Shown here piece by piece: positions 1-5,007 of a DNA stretch of 5,007 nucleotides. The stretch comes from Microthrixaceae bacterium (lineage in GTDB: Bacteria; Actinomycetota; Acidimicrobiia; Acidimicrobiales; Acidimicrobilacustridaceae). The translations under genes were made by a program, and so were the position numbers. Within the stretch, counting starts at the first letter, position 1; each line of letters opens with the position of its first letter. The notes below the pieces were generated by a model. The model searched no databases. It worked only from the letters and a program-made list of their open reading frames with translations, and was not told the origin of the DNA. The stretch covers positions 1 to 5,007 of the forward strand of contig JAHFUU010000259.1 in the NCBI GenBank assembly GCA_023264915.1, given 5' to 3'.

Positions 1-1574
1 GCATGCTCGGCTCCTTCGGTCAACGATCCGACAAGCGACGAGAGACGTCCGGCGAAGGCATCGGGACCGTAGCGCCGCGCGTGGGCCTCTGCCGCTTGTG
101 ACATCTGGCGGAGGCGCTCGCCGTCCAGGACCAGGTCCTCGGTGAAGCAGACGAGCTGAACGAGCGGCTCCCAATGCAGGCCGCTGACACCGTGCTCGAC
201 CACCTCCTGCTGCCCTGCCGCGCGGATCACCACCGGGACCGCCCCCGCGGACATGGCCTCGACGGTTGTGATACCGAAGTGCTCGAAGCGGTCAGGTTGG
301 GTCAGTTGGTCCTCGCCGAGCCCTGTCGCGTGCCAGTAGATGCTCGCTCGGCCGTACAGGTCGGCCAGCTCCGCACCCGAGGCCCCGATGTGCAGCTCGA
401 CAGGAAGGTCCGCCGCCTCCCGCTGGACCTTGTCCAGGTAGGGCCGATCCACCTCGCTCACCCCTCCGACCAGATGGAGGGTCCAGCCCTCGCAGTTGCC
501 CCGCCAGACCATTGCGCGCATGGCGCGCACCATGTCGAGCTGCTTCTTGCAGTGGCCGTGCTCGGGCGCGAAGAACCGGCCAACGTTCAAGATGACCTTC
601 TCTTTGGGCTTGCGGGCGTGAAGCGTCACGGGGGGGTTGAGCACGGCCGTGTCGAGTCCCCACCACCTCTTGACCCAGCCGCGCGTGTACTCGGAGTTGG
701 ACACCACGCGGTCATAGGATCCGATCCACTCGAGACCGGGTGGCTGGCAGGCAAGCGACGGGTAGCGCTCGCGCACGACCGCCCTGGGGCCGCTGCCCAC
801 CTGGACACCGGTCACCGGCACACCCAGGCGGCGGTCATCTGAGGTGCCGAAGGCGTCCCTGGGCACGTGCACGCCACTCGTGATGCGCAGCTTCACCGGG
901 GACCCGTCATCGTGCCCGCGCACGGGCATGGACATCTTGTTCACCGGTAGCTCGAAACGCGTGTCGCGATGGCGCAGCGCCATCGACAGAGCCCGCTTCC
1001 CGTCCACCTCGATCGTGGCAACCACAGCGGGCAAGCCCTCGCCCACGAACTTCCCGAACCCGACCGTCACCCATTCCTCACGGCATGGAGGCAGGAACAC
1101 GTCAACGGTCGCGTCGCCGCTGGTCCACTGCGCCCTGTGCCCGGCGATGCGCTCCTGGGGGTAGAAGCCCCTGGCCATGCGGATCTGGACCCCGTCGTCC
1201 TCGACGAGGGGGCGCAGCACCTTCTTGGCGCGCGCCTTCCATCCAGGCGGGTCAGCGGGGGGTGGGGTCGGGAAGTGGACCACGTAGATGCTGTGGGCAG
1301 CCCTGCTCGCTGCTGTGCTCGTGTAGGAGGCGTTGACGAACAGGTCATAGTCCGCAGACGCCTCGGACACGGGCTCGTCACCGATGTCGACCTCACGGAC
1401 GCCCACGCGCGACAGGTCAAGGTGCAACAGCTCCCCCATCGCCACAAGATCGAGCGGCTCGTGAGCAAGAAGGCAGACCTCGGCATGGGATGAGAGAACT
1501 TCAGCTATGCCCGCCGCGAACTTCTCTCCGCCACCGGAGGTGGGCCACCACCGGTCATACACAGCTGCTCTCAT
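1..1574 (-). CDS. GT4 family glycosyltransferase with an inserted beta-rich domain (C-terminal end off the window)
   Basis: Likely a retaining, nucleotide-sugar-dependent GT-B transferase adding a sugar to a cytoplasmic glycan precursor; donor and acceptor are unknown. My reading from the ATG at 1574 is open for 524 complete codons to the window edge with no stop. The N-terminal domain starts with AVYDRWW and a glycine-rich GGGE loop (residues 14-17), followed by IYVVHFPTP near 96-104. Residues about 134-263 are an extra beta-rich block not expected in a plain GT4. The fold resumes with VVSNSEYTRGWV (290-301). The C-terminal GT4 domain shows NVGRFF (330-335), KKQ (343-345), LHLVGG (366-371) and the EX7E motif (E431 and E439 in EHFGITTVE), then GQQE (454-457). 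GT4 enzymes usually have 350-420 residues, so the insert explains the excess length. The start is supported by AGAAGG six bases upstream; the ATG at 1579 hits a stop after two codons. It lies 133 nt downstream of the GT2 gene, same strand. Family call is firm; specificity is not. Confidence 0.93.
   Translation of the reverse strand, partial: MRAAVYDRWWPTSGGGEKFAAGIAEVLSSHAEVCLLAHEPLDLVAMGELLHLDLSRVGVREVDIGDEPVSEASADYDLFVNASYTSTAASRAAHSIYVVHFPTPPPADPPGWKARAKKVLRPLVEDDGVQIRMARGFYPQERIAGHRAQWTSGDATVDVFLPPCREEWVTVGFGKFVGEGLPAVVATIEVDGKRALSMALRHRDTRFELPVNKMSMPVRGHDDGSPVKLRITSGVHVPRDAFGTSDDRRLGVPVTGVQVGSGPRAVVRERYPSLACQPPGLEWIGSYDRVVSNSEYTRGWVKRWWGLDTAVLNPPVTLHARKPKEKVILNVGRFFAPEHGHCKKQLDMVRAMRAMVWRGNCEGWTLHLVGGVSEVDRPYLDKVQREAADLPVELHIGASGAELADLYGRASIYWHATGLGEDQLTQPDRFEHFGITTVEAMSAGAVPVVIRAAGQQEVVEHGVSGLHWEPLVQLVCFTEDLVLDGERLRQMSQAAEAHARRYGPDAFAGRLSSLVGSLTEGAEH
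786..1175 (-). other. Inserted beta-rich domain within the GT4 glycosyltransferase
   Basis: This segment encodes residues about 134-263, between the N-terminal GT4 strand ending near HFPTP and the helix/strand VVSNSEYTRGW. It has no glycosyltransferase motif. Short alternating hydrophobic stretches such as VDVFLP (157-162), WVTVGF (168-173), VVATIEVDG (about 184-192) and VKLRITS (227-233) suggest a beta sandwich. It begins with GFYPQE...W..GDA (136-155) and ends with LRI.S.V.VP...D.R.LGV (229-252). Both blocks recur, in swapped order, in the insert of the neighbouring GT2. The boundaries are estimated by eye. A carbohydrate-binding or protein-contact role is inference only. Confidence 0.6.
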
Positions 1575-1580
1575 CGCATC

Positions 1581-1586
1581 CCTTCT
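1581..1586 (-). promoter_or_regulatory. Ribosome binding site of the GT4 gene
   Basis: On the minus strand AGAAGG lies six bases before the ATG at 1574 and matches the consensus AGGAGG at five of six positions. It fixes this ATG as the start. The upstream ATG at 1579 is out of frame and reaches TGA after two codons. A second purine-rich stretch, GGAGGA (1591-1596), is further away and sits inside a small inverted repeat. Confidence 0.6.
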
Positions 1587-1588
1587 TC

Positions 1589-1604
1589 GGTCCTCCAGGG
1601 GACC
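1589..1604 (-). repeat. Small inverted repeat in the GT4 leader
   Basis: The minus strand reads GGTCC, six bases, GGACC: a five-base-pair stem with a six-base loop. The GGAGGA sequence lies in its loop and 3' arm. The closer AGAAGG site lies just outside, so occlusion of translation would be partial at most. A stem this short can arise by chance in GC-rich DNA. Confidence 0.3.
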
Positions 1605-1654
1605 CTAGTTGCCTGGAAGGCTGCGCCCCCACGTACCCTCGTTGGCGCTCGGGA

Positions 1655-1677
1655 TGGCCCCGATCGCCGTCGGGCCA
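1655..1677 (-). terminator. Hairpin between the GT2 and GT4 genes; possible U-less terminator or processing site
   Basis: About 30 nt after the GT2 stop, the minus strand forms TGGCCC-GA, a six-base loop CGGCGA, then TC-G-GGGCCA. That is eight base pairs with one bulged G. No T-run follows, so it is not a classical Rho-independent terminator. Such U-less hairpins are often proposed as attenuators or weak terminators in high-GC actinobacteria. Its place in the only sizeable intergenic gap of the window supports a function, but this remains inference. Confidence 0.35.
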
Positions 1678-1707
1678 GGAACCTGGGAGCTGGCCGCCTG
1701 ACCGACC

Positions 1708-3153
1708 TCAGGCTGGGCGCTGGTTCCTCGAGTCGCCAGCCGATGGGATCGACCATCCTGCGCCGGAGGCGACGAGGTCGGAGTCCTCGTTCCAGTCACG
1801 CCTCGTCGTGAGCCGTCCCGACAGGTCTGCGTCGGTGAGGGTACGGCCGGGCCGCAGGCGGCGGCGGGCCACGAGCATCGGCGGCAGCCAACGCAGGTAA
1901 GAGGCGAACGAGCGCGAGCGGTTGTAGATGAGCCGCAACGGTGGACGGCGCCGACCGAGCAGCGGCCGCAGCACGTCGTGGCGGGCATAGGACAGCGTTG
2001 CAGTGACGGACCCGACGACGGACCCGAGCGCAAGGCGGGCCGGGGCGTTCTTGGTGAGCATCATCAAGCGGTTGCGCTCGACGAAGAACTGGAAGGTGTC
2101 CGATCCCTCACCGCTGCTGGCCGCGTGAAGGTGCAAGATGACCGAATCGGGCACGTAGAGGTACCGCCACCCCTTGGCCTGGCCCCTCCAGGAGAGGTCG
2201 GTGTCCTCGTAGTAGAGGAAGAACCTCTCGTCGAGAAGCCCGACGTGCTCGAGGTACCGGCTGCGCAGCAACACGCCGCCACCACACCAGTTGAAGACCT
2301 CGGCAGGTGAATCGAAGCGGTTGCCGTCGACCTGGAGGTAGCCGCGGTCAGCACCGAACCCGTCCTCGATCACCACGCCCCCGGCGTTGTTGACCACGTC
2401 GAAGGGCTGCTGCCAGCAGGGGATGCGGAAACGCTGCCATTCGGGCGTGACCGTCACCTTGTTGCGGTACAGCCCGCAGCAGAGCACCGCTTGCTTGGTG
2501 GCCTCGGCAGCGAGCTCGACGTCGACGAAGCCGAAGGCCGCCGCCTCGTCCCGCTCGACGGCGGCTGCGCGGATGACGGCCTCACCCCCCAGCCATCGAA
2601 AAGGCCTGCCGTCGGCATCCGGCTCGATCCCCCACGCACCCGAGACGAACTGGGACAGGTGAAAGACCGAGCGGCCCTGCGTGGCCACCTCACGGATCCG
2701 CACGCCCAGCGCGCGACCGTCGGCTGGCGGCACGAACACGGGAGACTCGATGCGTAGCTCGTGGAACGCGGGCGCGAACAGGATGCGTGGGCACGCGGCC
2801 CCCAGGCCCGCATCTGCAAGGAGTGCGTAGACCAGCGGTGCCAGCCAGCCTGGCTCGACGAAGGCGTCGTTGTTGACGAGTGCGACGAAGTCGGTGCCGG
2901 CGAGGTCGGCCATGGCGAGGTTGTTCGCGACGAACCCCAGGTTCGCGCCCGTGGGCCGGACCTCGACCCGCTCGCCAAAGGTCTCCGCGATGGCCAGGTC
3001 GCTGCCGTCGGTCGACGCGTTGTCGAGCACGACGATCTCGAGACGGTCAGCCGGCCAGTCGGTGCAGGTGAGCCTCTGGATGCACCTCATGACGTGCTCG
3101 CCGCCGTTCCAGTTGAGCACGACGACGCGAACGCGTGGATGCCCTGAGCTCAC
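1708..3153 (-). CDS. GT2 family glycosyltransferase with an inserted beta-rich domain
   Basis: A 481-residue GT-A fold transferase, probably inverting and metal dependent, acting at the cytoplasmic face of the membrane on a polysaccharide or lipid-linked precursor. The sequence shows VVVLNWNGG (10-18), the nucleotide-binding VLDNASTDGS (42-51), ANLGF (70-74) and the DXD-equivalent NND (94-96). An extra block of about 120 residues follows (131-250). The fold then resumes with DVVNNAGG (252-259), DGFGADRGY (264-272), FNWCGGGVLLR (287-297), the acceptor/catalytic YYEDTDLSWR (314-323) and HLHAASS (341-347). Residues about 370-435 mix hydrophobic stretches with clusters such as RRR (401-403) and ARRRLR (429-434), fitting peripheral membrane contact. 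Ordinary GT2 enzymes of this type have about 280-350 residues. The start is GTG at 3153, whose GTGA overlaps the methyltransferase TGA, implying translational coupling; only a weak GGGGA lies upstream. It resembles rhamnosyl- or galactofuranosyltransferase-like GT2 proteins, but the sugar cannot be told. Confidence 0.93.
   Translation of the reverse strand: MSSGHPRVRVVVLNWNGGEHVMRCIQRLTCTDWPADRLEIVVLDNASTDGSDLAIAETFGERVEVRPTGANLGFVANNLAMADLAGTDFVALVNNDAFVEPGWLAPLVYALLADAGLGAACPRILFAPAFHELRIESPVFVPPADGRALGVRIREVATQGRSVFHLSQFVSGAWGIEPDADGRPFRWLGGEAVIRAAAVERDEAAAFGFVDVELAAEATKQAVLCCGLYRNKVTVTPEWQRFRIPCWQQPFDVVNNAGGVVIEDGFGADRGYLQVDGNRFDSPAEVFNWCGGGVLLRSRYLEHVGLLDERFFLYYEDTDLSWRGQAKGWRYLYVPDSVILHLHAASSGEGSDTFQFFVERNRLMMLTKNAPARLALGSVVGSVTATLSYARHDVLRPLLGRRRPPLRLIYNRSRSFASYLRWLPPMLVARRRLRPGRTLTDADLSGRLTTRRDWNEDSDLVASGAGWSIPSAGDSRNQRPA
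2404..2763 (-). other. Inserted beta-rich domain within the GT2 glycosyltransferase
   Basis: This encodes residues about 131-250, between the end of the GT2 nucleotide-binding half (CPRILFA, 121-127) and the resumed fold at DVVNNAGG (252). It opens with LRI.S.V.VP..D.R.LGV (133-151) and continues with G.W..E.........W..GEA.I (172-194). A strand-rich tail follows, with VDVEL (210-214) and KVTVTPEW (232-239), ending in RFRIP (241-245). The first two blocks match blocks of the GT4 insert but in reverse order. I recall similar long GT2 proteins in actinobacteria but cannot verify this here. Its role is unknown; glycan binding is a reasonable guess. Confidence 0.6.
3150..3153 (-). other. GTGA stop/start overlap between methyltransferase and GT2 genes
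   Basis: The minus strand reads GTGA: GTG starts the GT2 gene and the embedded TGA ends the methyltransferase gene. With no strong Shine-Dalgarno sequence before the GTG, re-initiation by ribosomes finishing the upstream gene is the likely way GT2 is translated. This supports one transcript for both genes. Confidence 0.8.
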
Positions 3154-4001
3154 GCGCGGCGTTCCCCAACCACGTAGATCTCGTTGGGGCCGTACAGCTG
3201 GCGCAAGGTGTCATCGTGGCGGCCGGCTGTGGCCTCCGCGAAGTGGCGAAGCTCGACCATCCGCGAGTCGTGCGTGTGCTGCCAGGCCACCAGCTGCTCG
3301 ACAGCCACGCGGAGCCGGTGCAGCTCATCCATCACGCCGTCAAGACCCGGCCCGTCCTCGTATTCGATCATCGCTCGGGGCTCGACCGAGGAGTCAGCCG
3401 GACCCCATGGGCCGAGGCCTTGGACTGACAGCAACTCGGGTGGGGGCCCGGGCACGTCGGCCGGGTTGCCTCCGGCGGCGACGATCTCGAAACCGGTCTG
3501 ACCCAGCAGGAAGCTGATCAAGTCGAGCGTGTAGAGCCGCTGGTGGGTGGGGTCGCTCCAGAAGTCGTTGGTGAGGTTGGCCAGGCAGGCGGGATTCGGT
3601 GTCACGACCACCACGATGCCGCCCTCGCCCACGACCCCGGCCAGCTTGTCGAACAGCGAGTAGGCCTCGTGCACCGAGAGATGCTCGATGAGGTGCGCGA
3701 GGAAGACCGCGTCCGGCCGGTGCTCGGTCGTGTCCAGATAGGAGAGGACGTCGCTGTGAACAGCTTCGAATCCGGCGGCCTCGACCGCCTTGACCATCTC
3801 GGGGTCCACATCGACGCCCACGACCTGTTCGACCGAATCACGGGCCACCGAGAGGAACTCGCCCCGGCCGCAGCCCAGCTCGACCAGAAGCTTGTGACCC
3901 TTCACGAACTGCAGGTAGTGGCTGCGAACCCTCCGCGAATGGTCAGGGTCGAACCCTTGGGAGGAGTAGTAGCGGCTCTCGATCTCTTCGGGGACCGGCA
4001 T
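3150..4001 (-). CDS. Class I SAM-dependent methyltransferase, probably acting on the polysaccharide
   Basis: A 283-residue protein predicted to transfer a methyl group from S-adenosylmethionine, probably to a sugar hydroxyl or terminal group of the glycan made by its neighbours. The Rossmann-type SAM site is clear: motif I ELGCGRGEF (41-49), the acidic end of strand 2 in VGVDVDP (61-67), D84 in the HSDVL strand, and FLAHLIEHL (100-108), the family's usual post-motif II helix. Then come VVVVTPNP and NDFWSDPTHQRLYT, a stretch typical of polysaccharide-associated methyltransferases of the UbiG/Methyltransf_23 type. The last 70 or so residues (from GLDGVMDELHRLR) have spaced hydrophobic residues suggesting long helices or a short coiled coil. 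ATG at 4001 is 13 nt after the ABC gene stop, with no strong Shine-Dalgarno sequence. The 3' end overlaps GT2 by 4 nt. The substrate is inferred from context only. Confidence 0.9.
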   Translation of the reverse strand: MPVPEEIESRYYSSQGFDPDHSRRVRSHYLQFVKGHKLLVELGCGRGEFLSVARDSVEQVVGVDVDPEMVKAVEAAGFEAVHSDVLSYLDTTEHRPDAVFLAHLIEHLSVHEAYSLFDKLAGVVGEGGIVVVVTPNPACLANLTNDFWSDPTHQRLYTLDLISFLLGQTGFEIVAAGGNPADVPGPPPELLSVQGLGPWGPADSSVEPRAMIEYEDGPGLDGVMDELHRLRVAVEQLVAWQHTHDSRMVELRHFAEATAGRHDDTLRQLYGPNEIYVVGERRA

Positions 4002-4004
4002 GGC

Positions 4005-4017
4005 TGACAGCCTGTCA
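4005..4017. repeat. 13-nt palindrome at the ABC transporter/methyltransferase junction
   Basis: TGACAG and CTGTCA flank a single central base. The palindrome spans the ABC gene's TGA stop (4015-4017) and most of the 13-nt spacer before the methyltransferase ATG. As RNA it could form five base pairs with a three-base loop, exactly where a ribosome binding site would sit. A repeat of this length is expected about once by chance in 5 kb, so only its location makes it notable. Confidence 0.45.
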
Positions 4018-5007
4018 CGGTTGGACCCTCGATTCGACTTCGCCGGGTTCGACCGGGGCCTCAGATGGTTCGGGATCGACGGTGATCACCCCGTCCATCG
4101 CCACGAACCCCATCTCGGTGTGGCCCGCGGCCACATCGAAGCCGACCGCGTCGGTGTGCCAGTCATAGACCTGCCTGCCGTCGCAGCGGCTGGCGGCAAC
4201 GGTCACCACGTAGCGTCCCGGCAAGAGGTTGGCGGCGAGCTCGAAGCGCACGCGCCTGGAAGTGCCGGCCGCCATCGACCCGGTCTTCTGGTTCCTCCAG
4301 AGGGTGTTGGTGTCATACAGGTAGGTGCCGTCGTTGCCGCGAAGGATGAGTCCGAACACGGGGTCCTCGACCGGAGCGAGCGCAACGGCGTCGAAGGTGA
4401 CAGTGATCCGGTCACCGGTCCGGACACCTCCCGAAGGGTCCTCGGTGAGGACCCTGATGTCCTCGAGGCGCATGTCCCCGGTCCCGTAGACGGCACCACC
4501 GGACCACTTGCCGACCGCGCCGCCGCCGTGCTGGGCAGCGACATCCTCCCTGTAGCGGTCGACGACCCCGATCGCTGGGCCGTCCATGACGGTCTCGCCA
4601 CGGCGCAGGTAGAGGCCCCGATCACACAGTTGCGCCACGGTCTCGAGGTCGTGGCTGACGACGCAGATGGTGACTCCTCGCCGTTTGAGCTCGTGGACGC
4701 GGTCAAAGCACTGCTTCTGGAAGGCCGCGTCGCCGACCGCAAGCACCTCGTCGACGATCAGGACATCAGGTTGCATGTGCACGGCGACGGCGAACCCCAG
4801 CCGCAGGTACATGCCCGAGGAGTAGGTGCGCACCGGGTTGTCGATCGCCTCTGAAACCTGCGGGCCGGCGAACTCGACGATCTCGTCGAAGGCCTGGCCC
4901 ACGAAGCGGCGGCTGAACCCCAGGATCGAGCCGTTCAGGAAGACGTTCTCCCTACCTGTGAGATCGCCGTGGAACCCTGCCCCCACCTCGAGCATGGAGG
5001 CGACCCG
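4015..5007 (-). CDS. Wzt/TagH-type polysaccharide ABC transporter ATP-binding protein (N-terminal part off the window)
   Basis: The cytoplasmic ATPase of a polysaccharide or teichoic-acid exporter; with a permease (not in the window) it would move a finished glycan across the membrane. The frame is open to the window edge and gives 330 residues, numbered from the first complete codon. It begins inside the nucleotide-binding domain with RVASMLEVGAGFH and LTGREN, the hallmark of this subfamily. The signature loop is YSSGM (62-66), Walker B is VLIVDE (82-87), the D-loop follows as VGDAAF, and the switch histidine is H119 in VSHD. Walker A and the Q-loop, about 100 residues, lie beyond 5007. After a linker, residues about 175-311 form a Wzt C-terminal-like beta sandwich with DIRVL, FGLILRGNDG and YLYDTNT, followed by an acidic, proline-rich tail. 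In E. coli O8/O9a, this domain in Wzt binds the capped O-polysaccharide. An internal ATG at 4995 is not the true start because conserved sequence precedes it. Substrate unknown. Confidence 0.94.
   Translation of the reverse strand, partial: RVASMLEVGAGFHGDLTGRENVFLNGSILGFSRRFVGQAFDEIVEFAGPQVSEAIDNPVRTYSSGMYLRLGFAVAVHMQPDVLIVDEVLAVGDAAFQKQCFDRVHELKRRGVTICVVSHDLETVAQLCDRGLYLRRGETVMDGPAIGVVDRYREDVAAQHGGGAVGKWSGGAVYGTGDMRLEDIRVLTEDPSGGVRTGDRITVTFDAVALAPVEDPVFGLILRGNDGTYLYDTNTLWRNQKTGSMAAGTSRRVRFELAANLLPGRYVVTVAASRCDGRQVYDWHTDAVGFDVAAGHTEMGFVAMDGVITVDPEPSEAPVEPGEVESRVQP
4075..4485 (-). other. Wzt-like C-terminal substrate-recognition domain
   Basis: This covers residues about 175-311 of the visible ABC protein. 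The strand pattern RITVTFDAV, FGLILRGNDG, YLYDTNT, RVRFELAANLLPGRYVVTVAA and VGFDVAA follows the order seen in Wzt C-terminal domains, where G.NDG..LYDTNT-like strands lie in the sandwich. In characterised Wzt proteins this domain decides which glycan is exported. Its presence argues for export of a specifically ended polysaccharide rather than a generic role such as drug efflux. Confidence 0.8.

Noticed and set aside
1..6. GCATGC palindrome at the window edge
   Set aside because: A six-base palindrome is common by chance and lies inside the GT4 coding frame; nothing else marks a boundary or site.
174..842. Long open frame on the plus strand (and similar ones at 844-1164 and 969-1493)
   Set aside because: Antisense to the GT4 gene, whose minus-strand frame is continuous and carries clear family motifs. 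The plus-strand translations show low-complexity, arginine/histidine-rich sequence with no recognisable domain, as expected for GC-rich shadow frames.
1067..1486. Minus-strand ORF in another frame inside the GT4 gene
   Set aside because: Rich in R, S, T and P with no motif. The frame from 1574 gives the full GT4 signature set, so this is a shadow and no frameshift or pseudogene needs to be invoked.
1602..1607. TAGGGT on the minus strand as a possible -10 promoter element for GT4
   Set aside because: It fits the loose TANNNT pattern, but no -35-like sequence lies 16-19 bases upstream, where the strand is G-rich. Too weak to annotate.
2870..3517. 215-codon plus-strand open frame spanning the GT2/methyltransferase junction
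   Set aside because: Runs antisense across two well-supported genes and its translation becomes an arginine/proline-rich low-complexity string.
4000..4854. 284-codon plus-strand open frame starting ATG
   Set aside because: Entirely antisense to the ABC ATPase gene, which has signature, Walker B and switch motifs. The plus-strand product has no recognisable features.
4993..4995. ATG as start of the ABC transporter gene
   Set aside because: The frame continues upstream to the window edge with conserved residues (RVAS before MLEVGAGFH), and Walker A must lie further upstream. This Met is internal.

Overview
The window is a stretch of high-GC DNA (roughly two thirds G+C by eye) that looks like part of an extracellular or cell-surface polysaccharide locus. 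Gene density, base composition, a GTG start, short overlaps and the style of the two glycosyltransferases suggest a high-GC actinobacterium (Actinomycetota). The class or genus cannot be fixed from these bases. All four supported genes lie on the minus strand and fill almost the whole window, so transcription runs from position 5007 toward position 1.

In transcription order: (1) 5007-4015, the 3' two thirds of a Wzt/TagH-type ABC transporter ATPase, cut by the window edge before Walker A, with a C-terminal Wzt-like beta-sandwich domain; (2) 4001-3150, a class I SAM-dependent methyltransferase with a helical C-terminal extension; (3) 3153-1708, a GT2 family glycosyltransferase overlapping gene 2 by 4 nt; (4) after a 133-nt gap with a possible hairpin, 1574-1, a GT4 family glycosyltransferase whose C-terminal end runs off the window. 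Gene 4 lacks a stop inside the window and is open for all of its 524 complete codons.

Taken together, the genes fit an ABC-transporter-dependent polysaccharide pathway. The two glycosyltransferases would build or extend the glycan in the cytoplasm. The methyltransferase may modify it, possibly at the chain end. The Wzt-like ATPase would recognise the finished glycan through its C-terminal domain and power export through a permease, which is not in the window and may be encoded just upstream (beyond 5007). The glycan structure and the true acceptors cannot be deduced.

The most interesting signal is in the two glycosyltransferases. Both carry an extra block of about 120-130 residues inserted in the catalytic fold. 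The two inserts share two recognisable sequence blocks, but in opposite order, as if the same beta-rich module had been inserted in circularly permuted form. I see no RNA gene, mobile element, CRISPR array or integration site.
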